From: Mycolicibacterium moriokaense
Lineage (GTDB): Bacteria > Actinomycetota > Actinomycetes > Mycobacteriales > Mycobacteriaceae
Length of the DNA: 64,000 nt
Assembly: GCF_010726085.1 (NCBI RefSeq)
Contig: NZ_AP022560.1
Coordinates: forward strand, 4,278,001-4,342,000
Reading direction: 5' to 3'
The stretch's first letter is position 1. Every line of letters begins with the position of its first letter. The translations under genes were made by a program, and so were the position numbers. Of the stretch, positions 26,220-35,021 are shown piece after piece. Under the pieces are notes generated by a model, which was not told the origin of the DNA, searched no databases, and worked only from the letters and a program-made list of their open reading frames with translations.

Positions 26220-27101
26220 CTATCCCCCAGGGCCGTTGGGCCACTTGAGCAATGAGCCCGCGTCGACCCGGATCTGCTGACCCGTAATGTAGCGGCTGTC
26301 CTCGCTGGCCAGGAACACGCCCAGCTTCGCCATGTCCACGGGTTCGATGTACGGGATCGGCATCGCCTGGAACAGCGTGAACAACGGCTCGGCGTCCTCG
26401 CGGGTGGCCTGCTTGCCCTCCATCGTCAGGTCCGGCCGGAACATGCTGTACATGCCGTCGTTCTGCAGGAGGTGGGTGTTGCAGTTGGTCGGGTGGATGG
26501 CGTTGACGCGAATCATCCGCGGCGCCAGGGCCATCGACATCTCTTCGACGTACTCGATCAGCACCCGCTTGCTCCAGCCGTAACCTCGGCCGCCGGGCCC
26601 CATGTTCGGGTTATCGGTGGTGCCGCGGATCATCCCCGCCGTGGATCCGGTGACGATCACCGAGGCTCCGTCGGGCAGGTGCGGAACGGTGACCGCGACC
26701 GTGTTCATCACGCCGAGCAGGTCGACGTCGCTGGCGTCGACGAACGACATGGGGTCGTGCGGTCGCCCCATGGCCATCGGCAGGATGCCTGCATTCGCGA
26801 CGACGATGTCGATCTTGCCGAGGTCGGCGACCCCAGCCTCGACAGCATCGCGCAACTCGTGGCGTTCCCGCACGTCGGCGACGCGGGCGACGACGCGACG
26901 GCCGATCTCCTTGACCGACCGCTCCGTCTCGGCGAGGTCGTCGGGTGTGGCCAAGGGATAGGGGTTGGACGGGATGTCGCGGCAGATGTCGACCGCGATG
27001 ATGTCGGCGCCCTCCTTGGCCATCTCGATCGCATGCGCGCGACCCTGGCCGCGGGCCGCTCCGGTGATGAAAGCGACCTTGCCGTCGAGCTTTCCGGTCA
27101 T
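26220..27101 (-). CDS. Mycofactocin-type SDR oxidoreductase
   Basis: 293 residues. SDR motifs: FITGAARGQGRAHAIEMAKEG (cofactor loop TGxxxGxG), VVANAGILPM, VIVTGSTAG and the catalytic Tyr-Lys in GYGWSKRVLIEYVEEM, with Gly-rich GPGGRGYG before it. The insertion after the cofactor loop (DICRDIPSNPYPLATPDDLAET) is the hallmark of the mycofactocin-coupled SDR family, in which NAD is held permanently and electrons pass to mycofactocin. It would oxidise an alcohol or hydroxy-steroid/terpenoid made by the adjacent P450s. Mycofactocin biosynthesis genes are not in the window. Confidence 0.88.
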   Translation of the reverse strand: MTGKLDGKVAFITGAARGQGRAHAIEMAKEGADIIAVDICRDIPSNPYPLATPDDLAETERSVKEIGRRVVARVADVRERHELRDAVEAGVADLGKIDIVVANAGILPMAMGRPHDPMSFVDASDVDLLGVMNTVAVTVPHLPDGASVIVTGSTAGMIRGTTDNPNMGPGGRGYGWSKRVLIEYVEEMSMALAPRMIRVNAIHPTNCNTHLLQNDGMYSMFRPDLTMEGKQATREDAEPLFTLFQAMPIPYIEPVDMAKLGVFLASEDSRYITGQQIRVDAGSLLKWPNGPGG

Positions 27102-27173
27102 ATTCCGCTCCTTAGGTTCTGGCGAACAGACATAGAATGCCCGTTCCTTCCGGCGTGTCGGGGTCTTTTGCGT

Positions 27174-28445
27174 CTACTCGCTGGGGGTGTATTCGACGTG
27201 CAGTGCGGTCAGGCCGCGCATGATGAAAGTCGGCTCGTATTCGTACTTTCGGTCATCGGGTGGCCCGTGCATTTCTTCCGAGATGCGAATGTCGGCCATG
27301 CGGTCGAGGATGCGGTTCACCGCGATACGCGCCTCCGACCGCGCCAGCGGCGAGCCGGGACACGAATGGGGTCCGCGCCCGAACGCGACGTGCTCGCGCA
27401 CGTTGGGCCGGTCGTGCTTGAACACATCCGGATCCTCGAACTTGCGAGGATCGCGGTTGCTGGCACCGGGCAGCATCATCAGGATCGTGCCCGCAGGAAT
27501 CTCCACGTCGCCGATGGTCGTCGACGCGCGCGCAAGCCGGAAATGGCTTTTGACCGGGCTTTCCATCCGCAGGCACTCCTCGAGGAACGCCGGGACCTGC
27601 GTGCGATCGTCGCGAAGGGTCTGTTGGATGTCGGGCCGCTCCCCCATCACCCGCATCGCGGTGCTGACGAGTTTGGTCGTCGTGTCGGTACCGGCGGCGA
27701 ACAGGAACGTCGCCAGCTTGACGACCTCGTCGACCTCGGGCACCGATCCGTCCGGGTAAGTGGCGGCGGCCAGGTCGGTGAGCACATCCTTTCGCGGCTC
27801 GCGTCGCCGATCGGTGATGTAGGAGGTGAACTTGTCGTCCAGCCAGGCCAGCGGGTTGTGCGCGACGGTCTCGCCCTCGTTGCCGTCGACCTCGCCGAGC
27901 GGTTCGGCACCCAGCGCCTGCTTGAACTGTTGGTGGTCCTCCGCAGGCACGCCGAGCAGATCCGCGATCACCAACAGCGCCAACGGTTTCGCGAAATCCT
28001 CCATGAACTCGCACGAACCGCGGTCGACGATCTTGTCGAGCTGCTGGTCGACAAGCCGCCACATGAAGTCTTCGTTCTCGCTCAGCCGCTTCGGGGTGAT
28101 CAGCCGGCTGAGCAGTCCACGCGTCTTCTGGTGTTCCTCGGCGTCCATCGTCACCACATGCTCGGCCATGGGAATGGCCGCGCGATGCTCTTCGATCTGC
28201 GCGCTGATGTCATCACCCTCCGGGATGAACGGCAAGGGCGGGAACGGTCCCGCCACGGCCACGCACGACGACATCGCAGGGTCTTTGTATGCCGCGAGCG
28301 CTTCCTGGTGTCCGGTCACCGCGACGACGCCGTACGGGGTCGCATGCTGCACAGGACACTTCGCGCGAAGCTGCGCGTAGTAGGGATAGGGGTCGGGAAC
28401 CAGCGACATGTCGGTGAAGTAGTCGATCAACTCGATATCGCTCAC
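27174..28445 (-). CDS. Cytochrome P450 (first of three)
   Basis: 423 residues, typical for a soluble bacterial P450. I-helix oxygen-binding site FAAGTDTTTKLVST, K-helix ExxR in FLEECLRMESPVKSHFRLAR, and the haem loop VAFGRGPHSCPGSPLARSEAR with the Cys ligand. The N-terminus begins FTDMSLVPDPYPYYAQLRAK. It hydroxylates a small hydrophobic substrate using ferredoxin and reductase, neither of which is encoded here. It is 72 bases upstream of the mycofactocin SDR on the same strand, which could oxidise its alcohol product. Confidence 0.93.
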   Translation of the reverse strand: MSDIELIDYFTDMSLVPDPYPYYAQLRAKCPVQHATPYGVVAVTGHQEALAAYKDPAMSSCVAVAGPFPPLPFIPEGDDISAQIEEHRAAIPMAEHVVTMDAEEHQKTRGLLSRLITPKRLSENEDFMWRLVDQQLDKIVDRGSCEFMEDFAKPLALLVIADLLGVPAEDHQQFKQALGAEPLGEVDGNEGETVAHNPLAWLDDKFTSYITDRRREPRKDVLTDLAAATYPDGSVPEVDEVVKLATFLFAAGTDTTTKLVSTAMRVMGERPDIQQTLRDDRTQVPAFLEECLRMESPVKSHFRLARASTTIGDVEIPAGTILMMLPGASNRDPRKFEDPDVFKHDRPNVREHVAFGRGPHSCPGSPLARSEARIAVNRILDRMADIRISEEMHGPPDDRKYEYEPTFIMRGLTALHVEYTPSE

Positions 28446-28480
28446 TGCGCCTCCTCGCTGCCCGCCGAATCCGGTCTTGC

Positions 28481-28529
28481 GATTTCGGCGTGTTTAGTCA
28501 AGCTGAGCGTGACCAGCCACGCCGAAATC
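28481..28529. repeat. Palindromic repeat, copy A
   Basis: Arms GATTTCGGCGTG and CACGCCGAAATC are a perfect 12-base inverted repeat; the interior (TTTAGTCAAGCTGAGCGTGACC) has AGTCA...GTGAC as a second, weaker pair. Copy B at 62716-62768 has the same arms and the same interior with about nine changes. It lies between two co-directional P450 genes (128 bases apart), so it can form a hairpin in their mRNA. Arms and interior indicate a dispersed repetitive palindrome, not a chance hairpin. Confidence 0.75.
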
Positions 28530-28572
28530 GCTGGGGTATCTATCTCGTTGGTCATCACGTGGCGAGCAACTC

Positions 28573-29790
28573 CTACTGGGGGTCGAACAGGACGGGCACC
28601 GACGTCGGCGACCGGAATACCTGACCCCTGACGTGCGGATCGTCCCCGTCGGGGTCTAGCCGCAGGTTCGGCAGCCGGTCGAGCAGAAGGTTGATGGCAG
28701 TTCGCATTTCGAGGCGGGCGAGGTGCATGCCGAGGCAGACGTGGACGCCGTGACCCCAGGCCATGTGGCTCTTCTGCGGACGGAAGATATCGAACTTGTC
28801 GGGGTCGGGGAACCGGTCTTCCTGGTGGGTCGCCGATCCCAGCATCGGCATCACGGTCGCGCCGGCGGGGATCTCCACCCCACCGAGGACCGTGTCCTTG
28901 GTGGCCGTCCGAGTGATGGTCAGCAGCGGAGGCTCCCACCGCACACCCTCCTCGATGGCCTGCGGTATCAGCGAGCGGTCGGCACGGATCGCATCGAGCT
29001 GCTCAGGGTTCGCCAGCAGTGCAAGCAGCAAGCTGCCCAACGCCCGGTACGTGGTCTCCACGCCTGCGGGCAGCAGCAGTCGCAGGAACGAGAAGATCTC
29101 TTCGTCATCGAGCTTCTCCCCATCGAGTTCGGCTGCAGCGAGCGCGCTGATCAGATCCTCGCGCGGCTCGCCCCTGCGCGCTTCGAGGATCGGCGCGAAG
29201 TACTCGCACAGTGCCGCCGAGGCGGCAAGTCCCCGTTCGGGATTCATGAGCCAGCTCAGCAGCGAGATGGACCAGCGCTGAAACTGCGGGTAGTCCTTTT
29301 CCGGAAGTCCGAGCAGCCCGGCGATGATCTGACTCGGATAGTCGAAGGTGAACTCCTTGACCAAATCGGCCTTGCCGTTGGGCGCGAACTTGTCGATGAG
29401 CCCGTTGGCCACTCGTCCGACCAGCTCGTCCTCCCACCGTGCCAACGACTTCTGCGTGAATGCTTTCGAGACCAGCCCGCGAAGCCGCCCGTGCACCGGC
29501 TCATCCATGCCCAGCATCACGCCCTGACCCAGCACGGGCCCGAACGCCGCGATGACGGCCGCCGACGAGAACGTCTCGTTGTCACGCAGCATCTGCTGAA
29601 CGTCTTCGTGGCGGTAGACGATGAACATCGGCAGCGACTCTTCGTGTGGCAGCGCGCCCGACGTTTCAAGGCGCTGCACGGGCTCTTCACGGCGGATCCG
29701 CGCCAGCTCCGTGTACGGGTCCCGAACGTCGCCGGAGATGGCGTCGTCGAAGGTCCCGAAGTCCTCGAGGTCGTCGAAGAGTTGTGACAT
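28573..29790 (-). CDS. Cytochrome P450 (second of three)
   Basis: 405 residues. The I-helix reads LLPAGVETTYRALGSLL (AGxET in place of AGxDT), the ExxR helix region AIEEGVRWEPPLLTITRTAT, and the haem loop MAWGHGVHVCLGMHLARLEMR. The start ATG 29790 is followed by SQLFDDLEDFGTFDDAIS. It is about 128 bases upstream of the first P450 gene, separated by the palindromic repeat, and 20 bases downstream of the aldehyde dehydrogenase stop. Substrate cannot be assigned; carboxylate-like substrates are common for related mycobacterial P450s. Confidence 0.93.
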   Translation of the reverse strand: MSQLFDDLEDFGTFDDAISGDVRDPYTELARIRREEPVQRLETSGALPHEESLPMFIVYRHEDVQQMLRDNETFSSAAVIAAFGPVLGQGVMLGMDEPVHGRLRGLVSKAFTQKSLARWEDELVGRVANGLIDKFAPNGKADLVKEFTFDYPSQIIAGLLGLPEKDYPQFQRWSISLLSWLMNPERGLAASAALCEYFAPILEARRGEPREDLISALAAAELDGEKLDDEEIFSFLRLLLPAGVETTYRALGSLLLALLANPEQLDAIRADRSLIPQAIEEGVRWEPPLLTITRTATKDTVLGGVEIPAGATVMPMLGSATHQEDRFPDPDKFDIFRPQKSHMAWGHGVHVCLGMHLARLEMRTAINLLLDRLPNLRLDPDGDDPHVRGQVFRSPTSVPVLFDPQ

Positions 29791-29810
29791 ACATGCGCTC
29801 CTTTGGGCTG

Positions 29811-31301
29811 CTACTCCTGGTCGGCCGGGTAGGCGACAGACTTGACTTCCGTGTACTGGGTGAATCCGACGATGCCGTTCTGCCTACCGACGCCGCTGGC
29901 CTTGTATCCGCCGAAGGGTGTGTCCGCTCCGTACCCTGCGGTTCCGTTGAGACCGATGAACCCGGCCCGCAGCCGCCGCGCCACCGCCAGCGAATGGTCC
30001 AAGGAACTCGACATCACGTTGCCTGCGAGGCCGTACACGCTGTCGTTGGCGATCCGCACCGCGTCGTCCTCGTCCTCGTAGGGAATGACGGCAAGAACGG
30101 GACCGAAGATCTCCTCCTGGGCGATGGTCATCCTGTTGTCGACATCGGTGAAAAGCGTTGGGCTGAGCCAGAATCCCTTCTCGAACTCCTTGGGCGGTTC
30201 GGTGTTGCCGACCAGCAGCGTAGCGCCCTCGTCGACACCCTTGCGGATGTAGGACAGGATGCGTGACTGCTGTTTGGCCGAGATGACCGGCCCGCAGATG
30301 GTGCCGGGGTCCTGCGGGTCGCCCGCCTTGATGTTCTCGTAGATGCCGCGCAGGATCGCGACGCCCTCCTCATAGCGCGACCGCGGCAGCAGCATTCGCG
30401 TCGGCGCGGCGCAGCCCTGACCCGCGTGCATCAGGGGACCGATGCCGATCAGGCACGCGGTGTTGAAGTCCGCGTCCTCGAGCACGATGGTCGCCGACTT
30501 GCCGCCGAGTTCCAGGAACAGGCGCTTCATCGTCGCCGCGCCCTTCTCCATGATCCGCTGGCCCACCACGGTCGAGCCGGTGAACGAGATCATGTCGACC
30601 TTCGGCGACAGGGTCAGTTCCTCACCCACGAAGTGGTCCGACGCGGTCACAATGCTGACCACACCTGCTGGGAAATCGGTCTTCTCGGCGATGAGCCGGC
30701 CCAGCCGGGTGGCGTTGAACGGGGTGTTGGGCGCAGGTTTGAGGACGACGGTGTTGCCTGTCGCCAACGCCTGGCCGAGCTTGTTGATCGTGACCTCGAA
30801 CGGGAAGTTCCACGGCACGATCGCGCCGACCACGCCGACCGGTTCGCGCCACACCTTCCGCCGGGTGTTCACGCCGGTCACCGAGACGACCTTGTCACCG
30901 AGGTCGGTTTCCCATTCGAAACTGTCGATCAGCCGGGCGGGATACTTGAGGCCGTCCTCCAACGGCGCATCGAGATGGGGACCGTGGGTCACCGCACGCG
31001 GAGCGCCCACCTCGAGGATGAGTTCCTCGCGCAATTCCTCGAGCTCGCTTTCGATGGCTTCGTGCAGCTGCAACAGACAGCGCTTCCGAAGCTCCCGATT
31101 GATCGACCAGTCCGTCTCGTCGAAAGCCCTTCTGGCCGCGTCGATTGCGCGGTTCATGTCGGCCTTCGATGCATCGGCGACCTCGCCGAGGACGTCCTCG
31201 TTCGCAGGGTTGATGTTGGTGAAGGTGCCCGCTTCCCCGTCGACGAGCTTGCCGTCGATGAGCATCCGGGACTCGAACTTTACTGCGGTGATTTCAGTCA
31301 T
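29811..31301 (-). CDS. NAD-dependent aldehyde dehydrogenase
   Basis: 496 residues from ATG 31301; an upstream 48-residue extension lacks family sequence. Motifs: GAIVPWNFPFEVTINKLGQ, ISFTGSTVVGQRIME, LELGGKSATIVLEDAD (catalytic Glu) and HAGQGCAAPTRMLLPRSR (catalytic Cys), and IAQEEIFGPVLAVIPYEDED. It turns an aldehyde into a carboxylic acid. It sits between P450 and a truncated SDR, with which its start overlaps by eight bases. It completes an alcohol-aldehyde-acid route with the mycofactocin SDR and the P450s. Confidence 0.94.
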   Translation of the reverse strand: MTEITAVKFESRMLIDGKLVDGEAGTFTNINPANEDVLGEVADASKADMNRAIDAARRAFDETDWSINRELRKRCLLQLHEAIESELEELREELILEVGAPRAVTHGPHLDAPLEDGLKYPARLIDSFEWETDLGDKVVSVTGVNTRRKVWREPVGVVGAIVPWNFPFEVTINKLGQALATGNTVVLKPAPNTPFNATRLGRLIAEKTDFPAGVVSIVTASDHFVGEELTLSPKVDMISFTGSTVVGQRIMEKGAATMKRLFLELGGKSATIVLEDADFNTACLIGIGPLMHAGQGCAAPTRMLLPRSRYEEGVAILRGIYENIKAGDPQDPGTICGPVISAKQQSRILSYIRKGVDEGATLLVGNTEPPKEFEKGFWLSPTLFTDVDNRMTIAQEEIFGPVLAVIPYEDEDDAVRIANDSVYGLAGNVMSSSLDHSLAVARRLRAGFIGLNGTAGYGADTPFGGYKASGVGRQNGIVGFTQYTEVKSVAYPADQE

Positions 31302-31716
31302 TGCTCTCACTCCTGTCGGGTGCCTGTTGTGTCGGCGCGATTCGCATCGCGAATGAAGCCATGCGCTGCAGGGCTGCGGGTGGCAGGACCTTGGCCGCGG
31401 CGACCATCGCACGCTGGCCGCTGGCCAGCGGAACCGCACCGCCACGCACCGCGCCCTGTCGCGGTATGCCCGTTTCGTCGATCACCATGGCCGCTGCCGC
31501 GATCGACGCGCTGTCGGTCAAGTCGAGTTGGACCCTGATCAGTCGGTCATCGTTCGCCGCCGCACCAGTTGCCGCACGGAGTAACGACATTCCGCGTTCC
31601 GGGTTGCGCATCGCCGCGACGACGCGCCACCCCTCGTCGTAGAGACGCGCCGCCGATGCGAAGCCCAGACCCCTAGAAGCACCGGTGATGACGATGCTGC
31701 GTGTATCAGTTGCCAT
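31294..31716 (-). pseudogene. SDR with large internal deletion
   Basis: 140 residues, less than half an SDR. The first 80 residues match the start of the SDR at 39719-40606: SIVITGASRGLGFASAARLY against SVVITGASRGLGLASAALLY, then LRAATG and the DxTD strand. Near residue 80 the sequence jumps to the family C-terminus: LASGQRAMVAAAKVLPPAAL aligns with VGPDARMLLLANKFMPSVAM of the intact copy. The NNAG, catalytic Ser and YxxxK parts are gone, in frame. It cannot be an active SDR. It overlaps the ALDH start by eight bases and the AveC-like stop by eleven. Confidence 0.7.
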
Positions 31717-32842
31717 TCGGACTTTCGGACGCGCAGCGGTTGCTGATCGAACCCAGGTCGACGTCGACGTTGCGGTACGGCCCCTGCTGCCAGGTGGCCC
31801 ACTTGCCTACTGAATACGGGCCCTCGGCGCCATTGGCCCGGTAATACCCTTGCGGGTCGTACACCTTCGCCTCGGGAAAGGGCCACGGACAGGCCACCGA
31901 GGTGGCCAGACCGCTGGCCTTGATCGCCCAGAACCATCCGCCGTAGGCGAAGTACGACACGTTGATGATCACGAACATCACCAGGAATGTGCCGAGGACC
32001 GGCTTTTTCGGAAACAGTCGCGCCTTTGCAGCGAGCTTCTCGGCCACCGACTTCCCGGTGTCATCGCGGTAGACCAGGATGGCCGCCGGGATCATCACGA
32101 ACGTCACCGACAGCGACTCCCAGATCAACGGGAACTGGAATGTGCTGCCCGGGAACAACGTTCCGAATGGGATAGCCTGCGAGTAGATGTACAACCCGGT
32201 GCGCACCAGGCTGACTTCCAGGACCGCGTCGAAGATGAAGCCGATCACCAGCACCAGCCCACCGAGGCTGATCAGCGGGTGTCGGCTGACGAATGCTTCC
32301 GGCCCGTGCTTGGCCTGCAGCTTGCGCAGGATCCAGATCGCCGGGAAGTACGGGCCGAAGTAGAACAGGACGTACCCGAACACGATGAACGGTTCGACCG
32401 TCGGCGACATCATGATCAGGTACCAGTTCTCCGGCCAGTGCAGCAGCGCGGGGTTGTACACCGCGTACGGCGACCAGTTCATGATCGGGTCCTGCCACAC
32501 GATCAGTGTGGTGACGAGGACCATCAGCAGAACCGGGCTACCGGGGTTCTTGCGCCAGCCACGGATGAAGCCGACAGTGAACGCCACGACGATGATCACC
32601 GCCCCGACCTGCGGGATGATCTGCCAGTGGTCGAAAGCCGTCAGGAATTGGACCGGACGAGGCCTTCCCTCGACGTTGGGGTTGGCCACGCGCGGGTCGA
32701 CAGCCGTCCGTCCGACCGCGGCAAACAGGCCGAAGAAGCCCAGCCATACGAGCAGCGAGATGACTCGGCCCCAGTTCGGGCCCTTGCGCGGCGCCTCGGG
32801 CGGTTTCTGCTCGGCGGGCAGGGGTCTCGACTCCGTGGTCAT
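31706..32842 (-). CDS. AveC-like integral membrane protein (second copy)
   Basis: 378 residues from ATG 32842, two bases below the upstream stop; a longer frame runs back into the binding-protein gene. About eight helices: VISLLVWLGFFGLFAAVG, VGAVIIVVAFTVGFIRGW, LLMVLVTTLIVWQDPIMNW, VEPFIVFGYVLFYFGPYFP, LGGLVLVIGFIFDAVLEVSL and others. Family signatures include WQDPIMNWSPYAVYNP and YSQAIPFGTLFPGSTFQFPL. It is longer than the copy at 24514 by a C-terminal loop of about 80 residues (YDPQGYYRANGAEGPYSV). A role in chemistry or transport of the cluster's hydrophobic substrate is inferred. Confidence 0.75.
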   Translation of the reverse strand: MTTESRPLPAEQKPPEAPRKGPNWGRVISLLVWLGFFGLFAAVGRTAVDPRVANPNVEGRPRPVQFLTAFDHWQIIPQVGAVIIVVAFTVGFIRGWRKNPGSPVLLMVLVTTLIVWQDPIMNWSPYAVYNPALLHWPENWYLIMMSPTVEPFIVFGYVLFYFGPYFPAIWILRKLQAKHGPEAFVSRHPLISLGGLVLVIGFIFDAVLEVSLVRTGLYIYSQAIPFGTLFPGSTFQFPLIWESLSVTFVMIPAAILVYRDDTGKSVAEKLAAKARLFPKKPVLGTFLVMFVIINVSYFAYGGWFWAIKASGLATSVACPWPFPEAKVYDPQGYYRANGAEGPYSVGKWATWQQGPYRNVDVDLGSISNRCASESPNGN

Positions 32843-32843
32843 G

Positions 32844-33959
32844 TCAGTCCTCCCCGAACCGGTCGACCAGATGTGAGTTGACGCCGTCGGCATCGAGTGT
32901 CCGAGCCACCAGATATCCCGCGCCCATCCAGGCGCGGCGCGTCCATTTACCCAGTGACACACGGGTTCCCGGCGCGCCCGATGCGGCAGGCATCATCTTC
33001 ACGCGCTCGAGCGCCTCTTTCACACCGCGCGGGCTCAGCGGGTGAGCATCGGTAAAGGCACGGACAAGTGTCGCGGCGACGTCGCGGTTCACCACCGTCA
33101 CACAGAACTCCGGACGGCTGCCGTCGTACTTCGCCGCGTACCGGTCCAAGAACTCCTGTCCGACGGGGTTGGCCTCGTCGTACTGATCGACCCCGACCCA
33201 GCCCATGAACGCGTTCCACATGATGGGGTTCACCCACGCGTTCTGGAACGCGGTGGTGGTGAACCGAGGCGGGTCCCAGTCGACGGCCTCGAGGGCCGGG
33301 TTGACGAACACGATGCCGAAGCCGAAGCCGAGGTGCACGATCGCCTCGGCCTTCGCGTCGTGCAGTGTGCGCACCGCTTCGTTGATGTCCTGCGCGGTCT
33401 GCGCGATCGTCGCTTCGGCCACAATCCGAATTCCCTTGCGGCGGCAGGCACTCCGCAGGTTCTTCAGATAGCTCTCGCCGATGAGGCTCTGCTCCACCAG
33501 GACGCCGATTTCATTGAGACCGCGTTTGGCGACGAGGTCGGCGATGAAGATCGGTTCGTCGGTCATCGACCCCTGCGGGAACGCGAACGTCCACTCGCCC
33601 AGCCAGTCGTCGGTACCGGTGACGCTGATCGCAGGCACCTTGAAGCGTTCTTCGATCGCTTCGCGCACCGGCACGCAGTTGTCGGTGATGTTGGGACCGA
33701 ACACCACGAGGCAGCCCTCGTCGACCAGTTCGCCGTAGGCGTCGATCACCGCCTTCACCGAACCCTTCGGCAGTCCTTCGACCTCGCGGTAGATCATCTG
33801 CACAGGGCGATCCATCAAACCCTGCTCGACGGCTTCTTCGAAGATCAGGTCGAAGCACTGGGTGAAAGAGGCCTGCAGTTCCTCGGGAAAACCAGGGGGC
33901 AACGTGAAGTCCATCAAGTAGCCGACCTTGATGGGCTCCGCGGTGCTTTCGTAGGACAT
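32844..33959 (-). CDS. Signal-less ABC-type branched-chain substrate-binding protein
   Basis: 371 residues. It has the type 1 periplasmic-binding fold of LivJ/amide-binding proteins: IKVGYLMDFTLPPGFPEELQ, VVFGPNITDNCVPVREAIEE, VPAISVTGTDDWLGEWTFAF, NEIGVLVEQSLIGESYLKN and RFTTTAFQNAWVNPIMWN. There is no signal peptide or lipobox and no permease or ATPase gene in the window. As a cytoplasmic binding protein it may sense or deliver a ligand, as AmiC does. It starts 26 bases below a GAACAAAT motif and is followed after one base by the AveC-like gene. Confidence 0.8.
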   Translation of the reverse strand: MSYESTAEPIKVGYLMDFTLPPGFPEELQASFTQCFDLIFEEAVEQGLMDRPVQMIYREVEGLPKGSVKAVIDAYGELVDEGCLVVFGPNITDNCVPVREAIEERFKVPAISVTGTDDWLGEWTFAFPQGSMTDEPIFIADLVAKRGLNEIGVLVEQSLIGESYLKNLRSACRRKGIRIVAEATIAQTAQDINEAVRTLHDAKAEAIVHLGFGFGIVFVNPALEAVDWDPPRFTTTAFQNAWVNPIMWNAFMGWVGVDQYDEANPVGQEFLDRYAAKYDGSRPEFCVTVVNRDVAATLVRAFTDAHPLSPRGVKEALERVKMMPAASGAPGTRVSLGKWTRRAWMGAGYLVARTLDADGVNSHLVDRFGED

Positions 33960-33978
33960 CTGACCTCCCTGGGGGTCG

Positions 33979-33993
33979 ACCTAATATTTGTTC
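33979..33993 (-). promoter_or_regulatory. Motif GAACAAATATTAGGT, promoter of binding-protein gene
   Basis: On the minus strand GAACAAATATTAGGT lies 20 bases before the binding-protein ATG (33959). The same string with one change (GAACAAATTTTAGGT, 14 of 15) is on the minus strand at 42043-42057, upstream of the P450 at 40672-41868. Both lie before genes of the cluster. It is asymmetric, so it may be a promoter element or half-site for a tandem TetR such as the 38368 protein. Matching was done by eye. Confidence 0.5.
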
Positions 33994-34020
33994 AGACCCT
34001 AGCGGCGGGGTCTGGCAGCG

Positions 34021-34866
34021 TCAATCAACGGCGCCCGCCCCCAGGTAGACGTCGATCATCTCGTTGAGGCCACGGCTGACCGACACGTCGTCGGTCAGCG
34101 GACCCGCGATCGCGGCCCTGGCCGCATCACGCATGGTCAGACCCTCGGCGATGAGCCGGCCCGCCGCGATGAGCACCCGAGTCGAGGCCACCTCGCGCAA
34201 TCCGCCCGTCTCGAGCCGGCGAATGGCCTGCCCGAATTTCACCAGTTCGGCCGCCGTCGCCTGATCCACGCCCGATTCGTGGGCGACGATCCCCTCTTCG
34301 ACCTCGGGCTCGGGGAAATCGAACTCGATGGCGACCATCCGTTGCCGGGTGGAGTCCTTGAGGTCCTTCAGCACGCTCTGGTAGCCGGGGTTGTACGACA
34401 CGACCAGACCGAATCCCGGCGCCGCGTCAAGCGTGATCCCGAGCCGTTCGATCGGCAGTTGCCGACGGTAATCGGCGAGCGGGTGCAGCACGACCGTGGT
34501 GTCCTGGCGGGCTTCGACGACCTCGTCGAGATAGCAGATCGCCCCCTCCCGCACCGCGTGGGTCAGCGGACCGTCCACCCAGACCGTTTCATCACCCCGG
34601 AGTAGATACCGGCCGACCAGATCGGCGGTGGTGAGGTCGTCGTGGCAGGCCACGGTGATCAGCGGACGACCGAGGTCATGCGCCATCGCCTCGACGAAGC
34701 GGGTCTTGCCGCAACCCGTCGGGCCCTTCAGCACTATCGACAACCCCTGGCGATAGGCCGCCTTGAAGACGGCCTCCTCGTTACCCACCGCCCGGTAGTA
34801 CGGACGCGAAGGGTCGGCCTTCGGCATGGCGCCATTCTGATGCGCGAGCCCCGGCTCGGTGCTCAT
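34021..34866 (-). CDS. MoxR-type AAA+ ATPase (CbbQ/NirQ/NorQ family)
   Basis: 281 residues. Walker A KGPTGCGKTRFVEA (48-55), Walker B ICYLDEVVEARQDTT and sensor VSYNPGYQSVLKDLKDSTRQR place it in the CbbQ/NorQ branch. These ATPases, with a von Willebrand partner, activate or load cofactor into a target enzyme, such as Rubisco or nitric-oxide reductase. The partner gene is 156 bases upstream on the same strand. No known target is nearby, so one of the P450s or an enzyme outside the window may be served. A sigma-A-type promoter precedes it, and AAAGGGG gives a ribosome site. Confidence 0.87.
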   Translation of the reverse strand: MSTEPGLAHQNGAMPKADPSRPYYRAVGNEEAVFKAAYRQGLSIVLKGPTGCGKTRFVEAMAHDLGRPLITVACHDDLTTADLVGRYLLRGDETVWVDGPLTHAVREGAICYLDEVVEARQDTTVVLHPLADYRRQLPIERLGITLDAAPGFGLVVSYNPGYQSVLKDLKDSTRQRMVAIEFDFPEPEVEEGIVAHESGVDQATAAELVKFGQAIRRLETGGLREVASTRVLIAAGRLIAEGLTMRDAARAAIAGPLTDDVSVSRGLNEMIDVYLGAGAVD

Positions 34867-34907
34867 TGCGCCCCTTTCGTCACCCCGCGTCGTTGCGTTG
34901 CGTACAA

Positions 34908-34936
34908 AGCCTAGACGGAACAGATGTTTGTTTCAA
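34908..34936 (-). promoter_or_regulatory. Promoter of MoxR-type ATPase gene
   Basis: Minus-strand TTGAAA (34931-34936) and TAGGCT (34908-34913) are 17 bases apart, a good sigma-A arrangement. The spacer contains the string CAAACATCTGTTCC, which recurs on the opposite strand in the partner gene's promoter region (36742-36755). A regulator binding there would block the polymerase. The leader from this promoter is about 34 nt. Confidence 0.55.
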
Positions 34937-35021
34937 GGTTGTTGACTGAGTCCGCATGCGACGCCGATACCGCCCTCGAGGGCGGATAAACGGGTCGTCC
35001 AGCGTTGGCGCACAAGGGAAA

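Noticed and set aside
26472..28631. A 719-residue plus-strand open frame
   Set aside because: It runs antisense to the mycofactocin SDR and a P450 with perfect family motifs. High GC keeps frames open opposite real genes; its residues are rich in Arg, Gly and His with no domain.
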